Positions 8,771 to 17,300 of a DNA stretch of 34,071 bases are shown one piece after another. The first letter of the stretch is position 1. Each line of letters begins with the position of its first letter. The notes beneath the pieces are model-generated. The model saw only the letters and a list, made by a program, of their open reading frames with translations, was not told the origin of the DNA and did no database searches. The stretch comes from Cyanothece sp. BG0011. GTDB lineage: Bacteria; Cyanobacteriota; Cyanobacteriia; Cyanobacteriales; Microcystaceae. The DNA is taken from NCBI RefSeq assembly GCF_003013815.1, contig NZ_PRLH01000058.1:1-34071 (forward strand), written 5' to 3'. The position numbers were made by a program, and so were the translations under genes.

Positions 8771-9154
8771 ATGAAAAAAATTTTAATTGTTGATGATGAA
8801 CCGAATATTATTATTTTAATGGAGCAAATTCTAGAAGAATTAGAAGATAAAGGGGTGTTACTGTTAACAGCAAAAGATGGAAAAAAAGCATTAGAAGTAA
8901 TCAAAAAAGAAGAACCTGACCTGGTTTTTTTAGACGTAATGATTCCCCATATTAGTGGACTAGAAGTGTGTAAAATAGTCAAAGATAATAATCATCTTTC
9001 CCATGTTTATATTATTCTCCTGACGGCGAGGGGACAAAGTTTTGATGAGGAAAACGGTATGGAAGCTGGGGCGGATCTCTATATTACTAAACCATTTCGT
9101 CCGAAAGAAATACTCCTAAAGTCTAAGAGTATTTTAGGAATTGATGAAGTATAA
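8771..9154 (+). CDS. Stand-alone CheY-like response regulator receiver
   Basis: A 127-aa single receiver domain with a full set of active-site residues: Asp8-Asp9 (metal binding), Asp55 in FLDVMIP (phospho-acceptor), Thr85 in LLTA and Lys107 in TKPF. There is no output domain, so it must act by protein-protein contact. It lies 425 bp after the five-GAF kinase, which has no receiver of its own, and 33 bp before a diguanylate cyclase on the same strand. I infer that it receives the phosphoryl group from that kinase and passes the signal on, perhaps to the cyclase. Poly-A-rich sequence before the ATG has no strong ribosome binding site. Confidence 0.93.
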   Translation: MKKILIVDDEPNIIILMEQILEELEDKGVLLLTAKDGKKALEVIKKEEPDLVFLDVMIPHISGLEVCKIVKDNNHLSHVYIILLTARGQSFDEENGMEAGADLYITKPFRPKEILLKSKSILGIDEV

Positions 9155-9187
9155 TGATGATATCCTCACTTTTTTCTTAACTTTACC

Positions 9188-10555
9188 ATGATTCAGGTTA
9201 AATTAAAAAAGTTACTGAATAAACCCAAGCTTGATTCATTGTTAGATAATTTTACGCAAACATTTAACCTATCTTTTTGTATTAGTGATATTGAGGGCAA
9301 TATAATTTGGGGACAGTTTAAGAATAACTATAATTATCATTATCCCATTTTGGTCAATCAGCAAATTTTAGGAAAAATTAATGGAGATACTGAGGAAATT
9401 GAGACAATTTCCCAAATGTTAAATTATATTCTAAACGAAGAATTTGAAAAAAAGTTACTGGCCGTTGACACATTAGAAAAATACGAAGAACTAAATTTTT
9501 TATCTGATATTTCTCATCAACTTTCAAGTTGTTTGAGTTTTGAAGAAATCATGGAAGTGGTGACGAAAGAAACGAATAAAGTTATCACTAATTCTCAAAT
9601 TTATGTTATATTACTAGACGATAAAGGGGAGTTAAATATTTATTCATATCAGGGAAAAAAGTTACATAAAAGACAAGGAAGCATTGAAAGTATTACGGGT
9701 CATGTCTTACGTTCTGGAAAAGCAGAAATTGTTAATGACGTTCACGAAGATTCTCGATATATTCCTCAAGATACTAAAGTTAAATCTCTCATTTGTGCGC
9801 CTTTAAAAGTACAAAATAAAACCATTGGCGTAATTAAAGTGACTCATAATAACTTGATTAAATATACTAGTGAACAATTAAAATTATTGGCTTCTTTGAC
9901 CTCTCAAGCTGCCATTGCCATTCAAAACACCCAACACTATAATAAACTCATAGACTATTCCCAGACCTTAGAACAAAAAGTCGAAGAAAGAACCGAAGCG
10001 TTAGAAGAAGCGAAAAAAAAGTTAGAATATTTAGCCACAGTCGATGAACTCACTCAAGTTTATAATCGGCGTTACTTTAATGAATATTTTGAGAGGGAAT
10101 GGCGCAGATTAGCCAGAGAAAGAAAATTTATTTCTTTAATTTTATGTGATGTGGATTATTTTAAACGTTATAATGATTATTATTATCATCAGGCTGGGGA
10201 TGAATGTTTACACGAAGTGGCCCAATGTCTCAAAAATTTAGTTAAAAGACCGGCCGATTTAGTCGCGCGGTTTGGGGGAGAAGAATTTGCAATTATTCTT
10301 TCTAGCACGAACCGCTTAGGTGCAGAAAAAGTAGCAAAACAACTCTGCCAGGCCATCGAAGGGTTAGAGATACCCCACTGTTGTTCTGAGTGTAGTTCTT
10401 ATGTCACCCTAAGTTTAGGAGTTGCTATCACCATCCCTACCCCGCAAGTTTCACCTCAAAAATTAATAAAAGCTGCTGATAAAGCACTGTATCAAGCTAA
10501 AGATATGGGACGCAATTGTTTTTCTGTTTGTGAGTTTCGTCCAGAAAGTCTCTAA
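9188..10555 (+). CDS. GAF-GGDEF diguanylate cyclase
   Basis: A 455-aa soluble protein expected to make cyclic di-GMP from two GTP. Residues about 1-100 form a small sensory-like domain of unknown ligand (FNLSFCISDIEGNIIWGQF resembles PocR/PAS-like sensors). A GAF domain spans about 105-247, with GHVLRSGKAEIVNDV and SLICAPL typical of FhlA-type GAFs and no bilin Cys-His. A coiled linker (about 255-280) leads to the GGDEF domain at about 283-450. The signature is GGEEF (363-367), with metal-binding Asp321, and an RxxD inhibitory site (Arg354-Asp357) placed five residues before it, so product feedback inhibition is likely. It follows the receiver gene by 33 bp and probably shares its operon. Confidence 0.93.
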   Translation: MIQVKLKKLLNKPKLDSLLDNFTQTFNLSFCISDIEGNIIWGQFKNNYNYHYPILVNQQILGKINGDTEEIETISQMLNYILNEEFEKKLLAVDTLEKYEELNFLSDISHQLSSCLSFEEIMEVVTKETNKVITNSQIYVILLDDKGELNIYSYQGKKLHKRQGSIESITGHVLRSGKAEIVNDVHEDSRYIPQDTKVKSLICAPLKVQNKTIGVIKVTHNNLIKYTSEQLKLLASLTSQAAIAIQNTQHYNKLIDYSQTLEQKVEERTEALEEAKKKLEYLATVDELTQVYNRRYFNEYFEREWRRLARERKFISLILCDVDYFKRYNDYYYHQAGDECLHEVAQCLKNLVKRPADLVARFGGEEFAIILSSTNRLGAEKVAKQLCQAIEGLEIPHCCSECSSYVTLSLGVAITIPTPQVSPQKLIKAADKALYQAKDMGRNCFSVCEFRPESL

Positions 10556-10560
10556 CTGAC

Positions 10561-10781
10561 ATCTTGCACACCTTACAAAATAACTTGATGGCTAAAAAAA
10601 AGATAGTCAATGCTCAAGCAGTTAGCCTTAAAATAAGATGCTTTTGCCTGTCTTGGTGAGCGTTCCCTTGCGCCTGCCCCCCCTGCCCCCTACCCCCCTT
10701 TATAAGGGGGGCAGGGGGGGTGTGGGGGGTGTGGGGGGTGTGGGGGATGTGGGGGGTTTAATCGAAGGTGCAAGATATGAG
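10561..10781. mobile_element. C/G-rich repeat element with terminal inverted repeats
   Basis: The gap between the cyclase and the convergent HTTM gene is bounded by ATCTTGCACACCTT (10561-10574) and AAGGTGCAAGAT (10765-10776), which are inverted copies apart from a 2-nt insertion. Inside are C-rich and G-rich blocks. C7-TG-C5 (10677-10690) can pair over 14 bp with G5-CA-G7 (10707-10720), and a competing palindrome lies at 10693-10711. Four 9-bp units of TGTGGGGGG type follow at 10721-10756. The right end AAGGTGCAAGATATGAG recurs exactly at 22260-22276. No transposase is present, so this is a non-autonomous or decayed element. Confidence 0.5.
10721..10756 (+). repeat. Tandem 9-bp G-rich repeat, four units
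   Basis: Units TGTGGGGGG (10721-10729, 10730-10738), TGTGGGGGA (10739-10747) and TGTGGGGGG (10748-10756), preceded by a related CAGGGGGGG. Runs of five or six G at regular 9-bp spacing could form a G-quadruplex on the plus strand; copy number is likely to vary. Confidence 0.85.
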
Positions 10782-10782
10782 T

Positions 10783-12678
10783 CTAAGAGGGTGGCCAGAC
10801 TTTTTTCTTATTAATGGGTTGTTTTTCTCCAGGGGGAACGGTTCTTTCTTCCATAAAGTAAATCTCTAAACTTTGTAATTGTTCATCAGCAGAATGTTGA
10901 GTATTCCATTCTCGGATTAAATAGTCCACAAAATAAGGATAAAGTTGTTGTCCAATGGCACGATTCAGATTAATGTAATAGACTCGCCATTGAATGGTTT
11001 GATAACGTTGTCGTCTTTGTTTTAAAGTGGGTTTATCCCAAGTAATGGGATTATTTTCGTCAAGAAGATTGACCGTTTCTCCATTCTTTAAGGTTCCAAT
11101 GATAACGTGCCAACCGTCGTCTAGGGGAGGTGCAGGCGCAAAAATACTCCAAGCTTGATCTAAACGGGTGAGATAACCAATAATATTAAGACGTTGAAAA
11201 GTGCGACGATTCAAAAAATTACGGGTCGATAAAATCCAATCTTTTTTATTATTATTACGATAGTCTGGATTACGAGCAACGGTTTGATCCACAAACCCTT
11301 TTAAATTCCAAATAGTTGTTAAAAATAATAAGGTTGAGACAATTACATTAAACGGTAAAGAGGATTTGACAGTTAAAGGACGAAACTTAAAAGGTTTGGT
11401 AAAATTACCGGCAACTTTTCGGTTAGAAGCAATCATTTCGTAGAACTTTGTTCCCCCCTTCATAACAGGTTTTTGGCGTAATAAAGGTTCTAAAAAAGAT
11501 AAGATAGGAGAGAGACTGACAACATAAGCGATCGCTTCAAATTTATAATGACGATTCTCTTGCCAATCTACCACAACCCAAGAATTTTTTTCTAACATAT
11601 CTTCATAGATAGATTCATAGCCTTGTGCTTCTAATAAAGGGGTTCTAGGTAATATTAATAAAGTCCGAATTCCATGAACCACTTTTTTACAAAAACCGCA
11701 ATCTTTATCATAATAAATGGTTAAACCTTTTCTGGATTGAGTGCTTATTTTTTCCTGTGCTTTATCCCAGACTTCTGTGGGTAATAAAGCTAACCAGTTA
11801 ATAATACTTAGATAACTTAAAATGCCAATGGCAAAACACAATTCAAAGCCAATATGTAAGAGAATAAAAGAAATAATAGCAACACAACGGAAGAAGCTAT
11901 TTCTAAAAGGAATGAAAATTAAAAACGGACCAATCCATTCAAAAATTAACGCGCCAAAGGTTAGTATTTGTAAAATAGGAATAGGAAATCCTAATAAAAA
12001 ATGACCAAATTCTGTGGCATATTGATCAAAATGAAGAGAATAATAAACTGCATCGCCATCGGGCCACCATAATTCACTTTTTGTCTTATAAGCTGCTGAC
12101 CAAGTATAAATAAAGATGAGTTGTATCATAAAGGCCAGGGTGGCTGCATTCATAACCCTTTTTGGCAGTGGTTTCGGATTAGAATTTAAAGCACTATCAA
12201 TAGAATAAGCACAGCCTAATGGCAAAAACATCGACCAAAAAAGCATGGCTCTTAAAACGTCATCCCCTGCAAAAATTAAAGCAGGATTCCGATTTTGTAG
12301 AGATATATTTAACGCCCAAACCGCAATCACAGCCAGTCTAGTACGATATCCAACTAATAATAATAAACAAAGAACAAAAGCAATTAAAAATAGAAAAAAT
12401 TGAAATAATAAACTACCATTCAGTAAATTAAATGACCAATACCAAGGATGCAGTAAAGAATTACCAGCGGATTTAAAGGCGATAAAAGAAGCAAATAGAT
12501 TAGGGTGTAATGCTTCTCTGGGTAATACCCCTTGATCGGTATAATGGGCAGACACTGATCTAAACCGACTGAATAAATCAGCCATGACCACTAAGGCTAA
12601 ACCTATCCTAAAAACGGCAAGCGATCGCAAATCTAAGCCAAAAATATTTGTTAATTTTGATAGCTTTTCTTGATTCAT
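10783..12678 (-). CDS. HTTM membrane domain fused to a DCC/DUF393 thiol-disulfide motif
   Basis: A 631-aa protein. Residues about 15-300 are polytopic (roughly seven hydrophobic helices) with the AVFRIGLALVVMADL start and the WWPDGDAVYYSL loop of the HTTM family, the bacterial relatives of vitamin K-dependent gamma-carboxylase. Residues about 318-400 begin IYYDKDCGFC, the YDxDCxxC signature of the DCC (DUF393) family, with Cys327 and Cys330. The last 200 residues contain one more hydrophobic helix (about 440-460) and a soluble tail. HTTM plus DCC suggests redox chemistry at the membrane; no substrate can be read. It lies 63 bp after the SGNH-like gene on the same strand, so the two probably form an operon transcribed from near 13700. 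Confidence 0.85.
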   Translation of the reverse strand: MNQEKLSKLTNIFGLDLRSLAVFRIGLALVVMADLFSRFRSVSAHYTDQGVLPREALHPNLFASFIAFKSAGNSLLHPWYWSFNLLNGSLLFQFFLFLIAFVLCLLLLVGYRTRLAVIAVWALNISLQNRNPALIFAGDDVLRAMLFWSMFLPLGCAYSIDSALNSNPKPLPKRVMNAATLAFMIQLIFIYTWSAAYKTKSELWWPDGDAVYYSLHFDQYATEFGHFLLGFPIPILQILTFGALIFEWIGPFLIFIPFRNSFFRCVAIISFILLHIGFELCFAIGILSYLSIINWLALLPTEVWDKAQEKISTQSRKGLTIYYDKDCGFCKKVVHGIRTLLILPRTPLLEAQGYESIYEDMLEKNSWVVVDWQENRHYKFEAIAYVVSLSPILSFLEPLLRQKPVMKGGTKFYEMIASNRKVAGNFTKPFKFRPLTVKSSLPFNVIVSTLLFLTTIWNLKGFVDQTVARNPDYRNNNKKDWILSTRNFLNRRTFQRLNIIGYLTRLDQAWSIFAPAPPLDDGWHVIIGTLKNGETVNLLDENNPITWDKPTLKQRRQRYQTIQWRVYYINLNRAIGQQLYPYFVDYLIREWNTQHSADEQLQSLEIYFMEERTVPPGEKQPINKKKVWPPS

Positions 12679-12741
12679 ATGGGTTATTAACTATTGTTAT
12701 AAAGGAATCATTTCAAAATATTTTTTTTATAGACTAACTGT

Positions 12742-13680
12742 TCACTGTTCACTGGTCACTGTATTAATAACTGGTTTTAATTGTTCGGCTAATTGTTCGG
12801 ATCTCAGTTTTCTTCCTTCAACAACAAGGTGATGATGGGTATCAGCAAAGAGACTAGAATCAGTTTTTAAATTGTAATCATTTTTATCATAAACAATGGG
12901 AGCAATTTTGCTTAATTTTTCCGTTATATCCTCCATATTTGATAACGTTTTTTCATCTTTACTAGCATAAACCCAAGGCAAAGATAAAATTAAAGTAGCC
13001 CCTTTGGCCTCAACTTCTTGACGAAACTGTTTAATACGTTTAATAGCATGGGGAGAAATAGATTTATTAATTTTCCATTGCCACCATTTTCCTTGACGAT
13101 ATTTAACCGTAGTGGGATCACCTCTTTCGGTTAATGGGTCAGAGTAGTAACCCGTAAAACGACCTTTTTCCACTAAGTCAACAGCCGATTTTGTTATCGG
13201 CCTCAAACTCGGAACTCCCTGCATCCAGATAGTTTCAACTAACTGCTGAAAAGGAACCCCACCCAGTCCCGGTCTTCCGATGGCAACCCCAAAAGGGGCT
13301 GAACGTTCCAATAAGCCATCTTGATCGAGTAAAATGAGGTCTTCAGGGATTAATAAGACGATATCTGCTGGACGCACCGCTTTGAGAATACTGGGTAAAA
13401 TGACATTTAAACCTACTGGACCATCTAATCCCATGTTTAGCACAGGCATACCTAGTTTTTCTTCTAAGACTTTAGAGTTCAGGGAATGATGGGCTCCAGA
13501 CCCCCCTAAAATGATTAACCGAGGAGAGTCTTTAACATCTGCTGCGAGGGATATTTTCTCAAAATACATCCCCCGTAAAAAGCTTAATTCACCGCCATAA
13601 TAGACATTATAGACAAAGCCCAATGACCAAGCTGCCGTTGCTGCGATCGCCCAAGGAGCTAATTTCAAAAGTTTCTGCAT
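12742..13680 (-). CDS. Membrane-anchored SGNH-hydrolase-like protein
   Basis: A 312-aa protein with an N-terminal hydrophobic anchor (about residues 9-26). It then follows the SGNH/GDSL layout: LIILGGSGAHHS (nucleophile candidate Ser61), VLNMGLDGPVG (block II, Gly84), and FADTHHHLVVEGR near the C-terminus (Asp280-x-x-His283, the block V Asp-His pair). Similar proteins act as esterases or O-acetyltransferase partners on surface polysaccharides, and this is the best guess for its role. The anchor and single-pass layout place the catalytic domain outside the cytoplasm. It is first in a likely two-gene operon with the HTTM-DCC gene and is divergent from the membrane protein at 13740, with 59 bp between them for both promoters. 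Confidence 0.75.
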   Translation of the reverse strand: MQKLLKLAPWAIAATAAWSLGFVYNVYYGGELSFLRGMYFEKISLAADVKDSPRLIILGGSGAHHSLNSKVLEEKLGMPVLNMGLDGPVGLNVILPSILKAVRPADIVLLIPEDLILLDQDGLLERSAPFGVAIGRPGLGGVPFQQLVETIWMQGVPSLRPITKSAVDLVEKGRFTGYYSDPLTERGDPTTVKYRQGKWWQWKINKSISPHAIKRIKQFRQEVEAKGATLILSLPWVYASKDEKTLSNMEDITEKLSKIAPIVYDKNDYNLKTDSSLFADTHHHLVVEGRKLRSEQLAEQLKPVINTVTSEQ

Positions 13681-13739
13681 AATCCCTTAACATGGTATAA
13701 CATTGTCTCAGTTTAGCTAATAAAAGCCATTTAATAAAA

Positions 13740-15569
13740 ATGATTAGATATAGATTATCTTGGTTTATTATAGGTGCTGGTGTCCTTTTTTCATTGTTTT
13801 TACTGGGGCAAGTTCCGGAAGGGGTTTATTTTAGTGGAGACGGTGGTCTTAAAGCTTTATTAGCACAACAATTAAGTGAGGGAATTTTTCGCATTGATTT
13901 AGTTAAGCCTGATTTTGAGTGGGTTCGTCAACTCTGGAAAGATGGATTATACCCCTATGAAGAACCCTTTGTTTACTATTTGAATGACCGTTATTATATT
14001 ACCTTTCCTTATCCTTTTTCTTTAATTACCGCTCCTTTTTATACCCTATTAGGGGAACGGGGTTTGTATGTCATTCCTTTGGTTTCTACTTGGTTAATTT
14101 GGATTAGTTTTAATCTTTATTGTCGTTATTTAAAATTAAGTTCGTTTCAGCAAGTTTTATCGGTTTTTCTCTTAGTTTTTGCTTCTAATTTAACTCTCTA
14201 TAGTGGGATGTACTGGGAACATACACTGGCGGTTCTTTTTTGTTTCATTGGGATGATTATCTTATTAGTCCCACGAGAGTCCGTGACGCTCAAAGAAGCA
14301 ATTTTAAGTGGTTTTTTTGTGGGTTTATCGGCTTGGATACGTTCCGAATTTTTAGCGATGGTTGCCACCTTAACTTTTTTGGTAGGAATCATGACCATTC
14401 TACGATTATCATCTAACTTTCGATCAGAAAAAAGCTTTAACCTGGTTAAAAAGTTGAAATTAGATCAACTCTTATATTTGGGGGATAAGGGATGGATTTT
14501 TATTTTAACAATGTATGGTACCGTTGGCTTATTTTTTATTAGTAATAAGTTGATTTATGGTCATTTTTTAGGGATTCATGCTCTACAAATTGTTGAAGAA
14601 TTTTCTATAACAAGACGGTTAACTGAAGCTTGGGAGAGTTTTCTTGAGATTATCGTAACCTTTTTTGAGTATTTTCCTGTTGCTTGTTTTTCTTTACTTT
14701 ACCTCTTGTTATTTCTAATTATCAAAAGCTTTCAGCAGAAAACACCAAGAATTATTTTTCTAGCTTTAATTATCTTTTCTTTGATCACCAGTATTTACTG
14801 GGTTAATACTCATGGCTTAGCAGAAATAAAGCTATTTGTTAAAACCTATGGAATTTTAGTTATTTTATCAGCTATTTGGTTAATTTTAAGTAGAAAAGAA
14901 GACATTAATATTAATCAAAAAATGGCTTTTGTTTATGTGATGAGCTTATTGTTTACCGCAGGAGTCGCTTTATTAGTTGATTCGGGTTCCGATGAAATTG
15001 CCGTAGGAGGGAAACAATGGGGACAAAGATATTTATTGATTTTGCTTCCTTTCTTTTCAATTATGATTGTTCAACAATTAAAATTTTTTCTAGATAACTC
15101 AAAATCTTTACTTAAATATTATACCATTTTCTTATTTTCCATATTCTTGATTCTTGGGGTATATAAGAATATGTATTTGGGAACTGTCTTTTTCCAGAAA
15201 ACTCATAGAGGAGTCACTCCGGCCATTGAATTTTTAGCCAATGATTCTCGTCAAGTGGTGGTGGTTTCCCATCAATATGCAGCCCAGTTATTAGAATCGC
15301 CTTTAAGAAAAGATAAACTATTTTTCCGTGTGGATCAACCCGATAATTTAGTTAAACTAGGTCAAACTTTAATTAACAATAACCAATCAGAGTTTATCTA
15401 TGTTTGTTATCCTTACCGTAAGTGTGAAATTCCTGATTTGACCTCTAAAGAATTTATAACGCAAAATGATGAAAACTCTACTTTTCAAGTTATTTTTAAT
15501 TCTTTAGGAGATCAAGGAAAATATACCATGTATGAAGGAAAACTGATCTCTAAAAATTCAGTTAACTAA
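13740..15569 (+). CDS. Polytopic membrane protein, GT-C glycosyltransferase-like
   Basis: A 609-aa protein with about ten or more hydrophobic helices across residues 5-480 and a soluble C-terminal 120 residues. The first external loop has VYFSGDGGLKALLAQQL, with Asp34 placed where GT-C enzymes keep their catalytic acid, followed by a conserved-looking aromatic stretch (YYLNDRYYITFPYPFSLITAPFY). Such proteins move sugars from lipid carriers on the outer side of the membrane. The next genes on the strand encode a cupin and a sugar aminotransferase, which supports a role in surface glycan assembly. Family membership is judged from topology and the loop Asp only, so a hypothetical membrane protein remains the safe reading. 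Confidence 0.72.
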   Translation: MIRYRLSWFIIGAGVLFSLFLLGQVPEGVYFSGDGGLKALLAQQLSEGIFRIDLVKPDFEWVRQLWKDGLYPYEEPFVYYLNDRYYITFPYPFSLITAPFYTLLGERGLYVIPLVSTWLIWISFNLYCRYLKLSSFQQVLSVFLLVFASNLTLYSGMYWEHTLAVLFCFIGMIILLVPRESVTLKEAILSGFFVGLSAWIRSEFLAMVATLTFLVGIMTILRLSSNFRSEKSFNLVKKLKLDQLLYLGDKGWIFILTMYGTVGLFFISNKLIYGHFLGIHALQIVEEFSITRRLTEAWESFLEIIVTFFEYFPVACFSLLYLLLFLIIKSFQQKTPRIIFLALIIFSLITSIYWVNTHGLAEIKLFVKTYGILVILSAIWLILSRKEDININQKMAFVYVMSLLFTAGVALLVDSGSDEIAVGGKQWGQRYLLILLPFFSIMIVQQLKFFLDNSKSLLKYYTIFLFSIFLILGVYKNMYLGTVFFQKTHRGVTPAIEFLANDSRQVVVVSHQYAAQLLESPLRKDKLFFRVDQPDNLVKLGQTLINNNQSEFIYVCYPYRKCEIPDLTSKEFITQNDENSTFQVIFNSLGDQGKYTMYEGKLISKNSVN

Positions 15570-15658
15570 AATAAAGTTTATGTTTGAATTCGACATTAAC
15601 CAAACAAGCTGATACAATTTAAAATGAAGCCGAGTTTTTCCCTATTAAACTTAATATC

Positions 15659-16114
15659 ATGATTCAACAAACCAATACTCAAACCATGATCGAAGAAATT
15701 ACTTATAATGGTCAAGTATTAGCCATTATTCTTCCTTGTGAGTTTCGTCAACCTGGAATTCATTTTTTCACCCCTGATAGTTTCTCTCAGCAACTTGCTT
15801 ATATGAGACATCCGGAAGGGAAAATTATTAAACCACACATTCATAAACAAGTTCGTCGGGAAGTCTTTTATACCCAAGAAGTCTTATTAATAAAAAAGGG
15901 TAAACTTCGGGTTGATTTTTATAACGATGACCGAGATTATTTAGAAAGTCGGATTTTACAAGCAGGGGATGTTATTCTATTAATTAAAGGGGGTCATGGA
16001 TTTGAAGTATTAGAAGAATTAGAAATGATAGAAGTTAAACAAGGTCCTTATGTGGGAGATAATGATAAAGTTCGTTTTTCAGGTATTGATGGAAGTCAAG
16101 CGGATGTAAAATAA
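15659..16114 (+). CDS. Single-domain cupin protein
   Basis: A 151-aa protein with both cupin motifs. Motif 1 reads KPHIHKQVRREVFYTQEVLL with metal-ligand candidates His60, His62 and Glu74, then Gly81. Motif 2 reads GDVILLIKGGHGF with His113. The full ligand set suggests a bound divalent metal. It lies 48 bp before the DegT-type aminotransferase and follows the membrane glycosyltransferase-like gene, so a role as a sugar isomerase, epimerase or modifying enzyme for a nucleotide sugar is likely; the exact reaction cannot be read from sequence. No signal peptide is present, so it is cytoplasmic. Confidence 0.8.
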   Translation: MIQQTNTQTMIEEITYNGQVLAIILPCEFRQPGIHFFTPDSFSQQLAYMRHPEGKIIKPHIHKQVRREVFYTQEVLLIKKGKLRVDFYNDDRDYLESRILQAGDVILLIKGGHGFEVLEELEMIEVKQGPYVGDNDKVRFSGIDGSQADVK

Positions 16115-16161
16115 AAAGTGAAATGATATCAATAACAATTCCTGTTTAAAATGTAATTATT

Positions 16162-17280
16162 ATGGCTGACTTTATCCCTGTTAATGAACCGCTACTCGAT
16201 GGTAATGAGAAACAATATTTAAGCGAATGTATTGATACGGGTTGGATTTCTTCAGAAGGGCCTTTTGTCAAAAAGTTTGAAGCAGAATTTGCTCAAACCG
16301 TCGGCAGAAAACACGCGATTAGTGTCTGTAATGGTTCCGTTGCGTTAGATGCGGCTGTGGTTGCCTTAGGTATCCAAGCAGGAGATGAGGTCATCTTACC
16401 TACTTTTACCATCATATCCTGTGGTGCCGCCATTGTCAGGGTGGGGGGAATTCCAGTGGTAGTAGACTGTGACCCCGTCACCTGGAATATGGATGTCAGT
16501 CAAATAGAAGCTAAAATTACCCCCAAAACAAAAGCCATTATGGTGGTACATATTTATGGTCTACCTGTAGATATGAAACCTGTATTAGAAATTGCGGATA
16601 AATATGGCTTAAAAATTATCGAAGATGCAGCAGAAATGCACGGGCAAACTTATCGGGGTCAACCTTGTGGTAGTTTTGGGGATATTAGTACCTTTAGCTT
16701 TTATCCTAACAAGCACGTTACCACAGGGGAAGGGGGAATGATTGTCACCGATGATGACAGTTTAGCAGAAAAATGTCGCTCTTTACGAAACCTTTGTTTT
16801 CAACCAAAAAGACGGTTTATTCATGAAGAATTAGGCTGGAATTTACGCTTTACAAACCTACAAGCTGCTGTCGGTTTAGCCCAATTAGAAAGGTTATCAG
16901 AATTTGTGCAACGAAAGCGCAAAATGGGTGCTATTTATACTGAACTTTTATCAGATATTCCTCAATTAGAATTACCCTTAGTTAAAACCGATTATGCAGC
17001 GAATATTTATTGGGTTTATGGGATAGTTATCAAAGATGAAGTTCCCTTTGATGCAGCAGAAGCAATGGAACGGTTACGGGAGGAAAAAATAGGAACCCGT
17101 CCCTTTTTCTGGGGAATGCACGAACAACCCGTATTCCATAAAATGGGATTATTAAAAGAGGTTTCTTGTCCAGTTTCAGAAAGGTTATCCCGTCGGGGGT
17201 TTTATATTCCCAGTGGGTTAGCATTAACAGAAGATCAAATGAAACAAGTGGTAATCGCTGTTAAAGAAGTGTTTAGTTAA
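16162..17280 (+). CDS. DegT/DnrJ/EryC1/StrS sugar aminotransferase, perosamine-synthase-like
   Basis: A 372-aa PLP enzyme, full length for the family. It opens with IPVNEPLLDGNEKQYLSECI and TGWISSEGPFVKKFE, the pattern seen in GDP-perosamine synthases. The catalytic lysine is Lys184 in SFYPNKHVTTGEGGM, with Asp155 in EDAAE holding the PLP pyridine nitrogen and the strand VVHIYGLPVDM typical of the fold. The enzyme transfers an amino group from glutamate to a keto sugar nucleotide, supplying an amino sugar for surface polysaccharide. Substrate assignment to GDP-4-keto-6-deoxymannose is by resemblance only. It forms a likely operon with the cupin upstream; the Uma2 gene starts 20 bp downstream. 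Confidence 0.93.
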   Translation: MADFIPVNEPLLDGNEKQYLSECIDTGWISSEGPFVKKFEAEFAQTVGRKHAISVCNGSVALDAAVVALGIQAGDEVILPTFTIISCGAAIVRVGGIPVVVDCDPVTWNMDVSQIEAKITPKTKAIMVVHIYGLPVDMKPVLEIADKYGLKIIEDAAEMHGQTYRGQPCGSFGDISTFSFYPNKHVTTGEGGMIVTDDDSLAEKCRSLRNLCFQPKRRFIHEELGWNLRFTNLQAAVGLAQLERLSEFVQRKRKMGAIYTELLSDIPQLELPLVKTDYAANIYWVYGIVIKDEVPFDAAEAMERLREEKIGTRPFFWGMHEQPVFHKMGLLKEVSCPVSERLSRRGFYIPSGLALTEDQMKQVVIAVKEVFS

Positions 17281-17300
17281 AGTTAATTGTAATAATAATT

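Noticed and set aside
11822-12004. Open frame on the plus strand within the HTTM gene
   Set aside because: Lys/Asn-rich shadow of the membrane helices coded on the minus strand, with no ribosome binding site.
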